Shown: positions 62,566 through 64,000 of the stretch, piece by piece
Layout of the letters: every line of letters begins with the position of its first letter
Position numbering within the stretch: position 1 is the stretch's first letter
NCBI GenBank assembly: GCA_945873115.1
Contig: CAMCBT010000003.1
Location: 1 to 64,000 of the forward strand
Direction of reading: 5' to 3'
From: an uncultured Mitsuokella sp.
Lineage (GTDB): Bacteria > Bacillota > Negativicutes > Selenomonadales > Selenomonadaceae
DNA: 64,000 nucleotides
Position numbers and translations under genes: made by a program
Notes under the pieces: model-generated
What the model was told of the DNA's origin: nothing
Seen by the model: the letters and a program-made list of their open reading frames with translations, nothing else
The model's database searches: none

Positions 62566-63822
62566 TCATTTCATAAACCCTTCGTAGTGGCGCATGACCA
62601 CCATTGCCTCGATCTGCTTCATGGTCTGAAGCGCAACGCCGACGACGATGAGAAGTGCCGTACCACCGAAGTAGATGCCCTGGATATGGGTCGCTCCTGC
62701 GATGAGATTTGGCAGGACGGCGATGAAGGCCAGAAACACGGATCCCGCAAGGGTAATGCGGGTGAGCACGTGATCGAGGTAATCTGCCGTCGGCTGGCCC
62801 GGACGGATGCCCGGGATGAAGCCGCCGTACTTCTTCAGGTTGTCCGCCATGTCAGGAATCTTGACGGTGACGGCCGTGTAGAAATAGGTGAAGAAGATGA
62901 TGAGGAGGACGTAGAGGGTCGTCTGCAGGGGAGTGCCCCACTGGAGATAGGAGGCGATGAGCTTCACCGTGTCATTCTGGACGAACTGCGCGATGGTCGG
63001 CGGGAACATCAGAAGGGACGAGGCGAAGATGATTGGGATGACGCCTGCCTGATTGACCTTCAGGGGGATATGGCTGGAATGGCCGCCGAAGGCCCGCTGG
63101 CCCACGACACGCTTCGCATAGGATATCGGGATCCGGCGGAAGCCGGTCTCGATATGGATGACGAAGACGACCATTGCAATGGCGATGACAGCGAAGAGGA
63201 AGACCTGGAAGTAGCTGATGGTACCAGCCTGCACATAGTGATAAATCGTGCCAAGATTCTTCGGGAGCGCTGCGACAATGCCGGCGAAGATGATGAGCGA
63301 GATGCCGTTTCCGACACCCTGCGCCGTAATCTGCTCGCCGATCCACATGAGTAGGATCGTGCCGGCCGTCAGCGTGATTGCGATAATCAATATGTTCACG
63401 GGGTTCGGGTTCAGTATCGCGGACTTGAGTCCGATGGACATCCCCAGAGCCTGCAGGAAGGCGAGGATCACGGTCAGATAGCGCGTGACCTGGGTCGTCT
63501 TCTTGTGGCCCTCCGCCCCCTCCTTCGACCATTGCTCCAGGGTCGGGATGACCACATTCAGGAGCTGGATGATAATCGCCGCATTGATGTAGGGCGTTAT
63601 GCTCATGGCGAAGATGGAGAACTTGGAGAACGCGCCGCCCGAGAAGAGGTCCAGGAGGCCGAACAAGCTGCCGTTGGCAAAGAGCTGCTCGATGGCCCGT
63701 GGATCCACTCCCGGGACGGGGATATGCGTCCCCATGCGAAAAATCGCGAACATGACGAGGGTGAAGATAATCTTCTGTCGAAGCTCCGGAATCTTGAAGA
63801 TGTTACCAAGGGCTCCGAGCAC
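62566..63822 (-). CDS. secY: Preprotein translocase subunit SecY
   Basis: This 418-residue channel protein of the Sec translocon has ten hydrophobic segments. The plug/N-terminal pattern LRQKIIFTLVMFAIFRMGTHIPVPG and the GGIITA-like loops of the family are seen. The start is GTG 63822, one base after the rplO stop. Confidence 0.99.
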   Translation of the reverse strand: MLGALGNIFKIPELRQKIIFTLVMFAIFRMGTHIPVPGVDPRAIEQLFANGSLFGLLDLFSGGAFSKFSIFAMSITPYINAAIIIQLLNVVIPTLEQWSKEGAEGHKKTTQVTRYLTVILAFLQALGMSIGLKSAILNPNPVNILIIAITLTAGTILLMWIGEQITAQGVGNGISLIIFAGIVAALPKNLGTIYHYVQAGTISYFQVFLFAVIAIAMVVFVIHIETGFRRIPISYAKRVVGQRAFGGHSSHIPLKVNQAGVIPIIFASSLLMFPPTIAQFVQNDTVKLIASYLQWGTPLQTTLYVLLIIFFTYFYTAVTVKIPDMADNLKKYGGFIPGIRPGQPTADYLDHVLTRITLAGSVFLAFIAVLPNLIAGATHIQGIYFGGTALLIVVGVALQTMKQIEAMVVMRHYEGFMK

Positions 63823-63823
63823 C

Positions 63824-64000
63824 TCAGATCACCTCGACTTTTCCACCTGCTGCCGTAATCTTTTCTTCTGCGGACTTCGTGAAGCCGTTGGCGCGGACCG
63901 TAAGCTTCTTCTTGAGCTCACCGTTTCCGAGGATACGGATGCCGTCGCAGACGTTCTTCAGGATGCCAGACTCCACGAGGAGGACCGGATCGACCGTGGT
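63824..64000 (-). CDS. rplO: 50S ribosomal protein L15 (C-terminal part; continues beyond the window)
   Basis: The last 58 codons are present, ending ...[26 protein letters not shown] and TGA (63826-63824). The position directly upstream of secY is typical. The N-terminus lies outside the window. Confidence 0.93.
   Translation of the reverse strand, partial: TTVDPVLLVESGILKNVCDGIRILGNGELKKKLTVRANGFTKSAEEKITAAGGKVEVI

Overview
The window is a G+C-rich chromosomal segment, almost certainly from a diderm Firmicute of the class Negativicutes, most likely a Selenomonadaceae (Selenomonas-like) genome. This is inferred from several things seen together: Firmicute-type ribosomal and nusA operons, strong Shine-Dalgarno sites, many TTG starts, a PyrK/PyrD-B type pyrimidine operon, a UbiA/UbiD/Tat operon, and an 'IMPDH - thioredoxin reductase - DUF445 pair - GalU' arrangement. 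No mobile element, prophage, CRISPR array, rRNA or tRNA gene is seen. The content is core and housekeeping, and nearly all genes lie on the minus strand. The plus-strand genes are nfo, the hypF to cbiO block and rpsT.

Layout. 0.2-2.7 kb holds an MFS permease and BrnQ. 2.9-8.5 kb is a probable operon, read from about 8.55 kb downwards: polyprenyl diphosphate synthase, two TatA-like proteins, TatC, UbiD, UbiA and FolD. It joins quinone biosynthesis to Tat export. 8.7-12.2 kb holds endonuclease IV, an unknown small protein and a two-component system. 12.3-16 kb holds guaB, an unknown membrane-anchored protein, and a glutaredoxin-like protein with TrxB. 16-22.2 kb holds two overlapping DUF445 proteins, GalU, and a UvrD-type helicase with an intact DEDDh exonuclease domain inserted. 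22.4-24.5 kb is a methionine-type unit: a MetE-like methyltransferase, a LysR regulator and a Met-box-like site. 24.6-27.4 kb holds an orphan radical SAM protein, Pth and UppP. 27.5-29.3 kb holds a DD-carboxypeptidase and a pseudopilin-like protein. 29.4-40.3 kb is the classical translation block (pnp, rpsO, ribF, truB, nrnA, rbfA, infB, L7Ae-like, rnpM, nusA, rimP). 40.4-40.65 kb is a long intergenic region that appears to encode a structured RNA. 40.9-46.4 kb holds hypF, a prepilin peptidase and a CbiMQO nickel/cobalt transporter, followed by rpsT. 47-56.5 kb is the whole de novo UMP pathway (pyrB, pyrC, carA, carB, pyrK, pyrD, pyrF, pyrE), with a three-hairpin attenuator in the leader. 56.8-58.4 kb is a beta-CASP metallo-beta-lactamase protein. 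58.5-64 kb is the distal end of the ribosomal protein cluster (rplQ, rpoA, rpsD, rpsK, rpsM, rpmJ, infA, adk, secY, rplO).

Themes. Operons are tightly packed, with 4- to 8-base overlaps that suggest translational coupling. At least nine genes use TTG starts with good Shine-Dalgarno spacing. HypF beside an ECF-type Ni/Co transporter points to [NiFe]-hydrogenase maturation elsewhere in the genome.

The items most worth follow-up are the pyr leader attenuator, the candidate 6S-like RNA between rimP and hypF, the helicase-exonuclease fusion, the Met-box-like operator, and two very short genes that read as real only after a one-base homopolymer correction. All calls come from reading the sequence. 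No database search, folding program or alignment was run.
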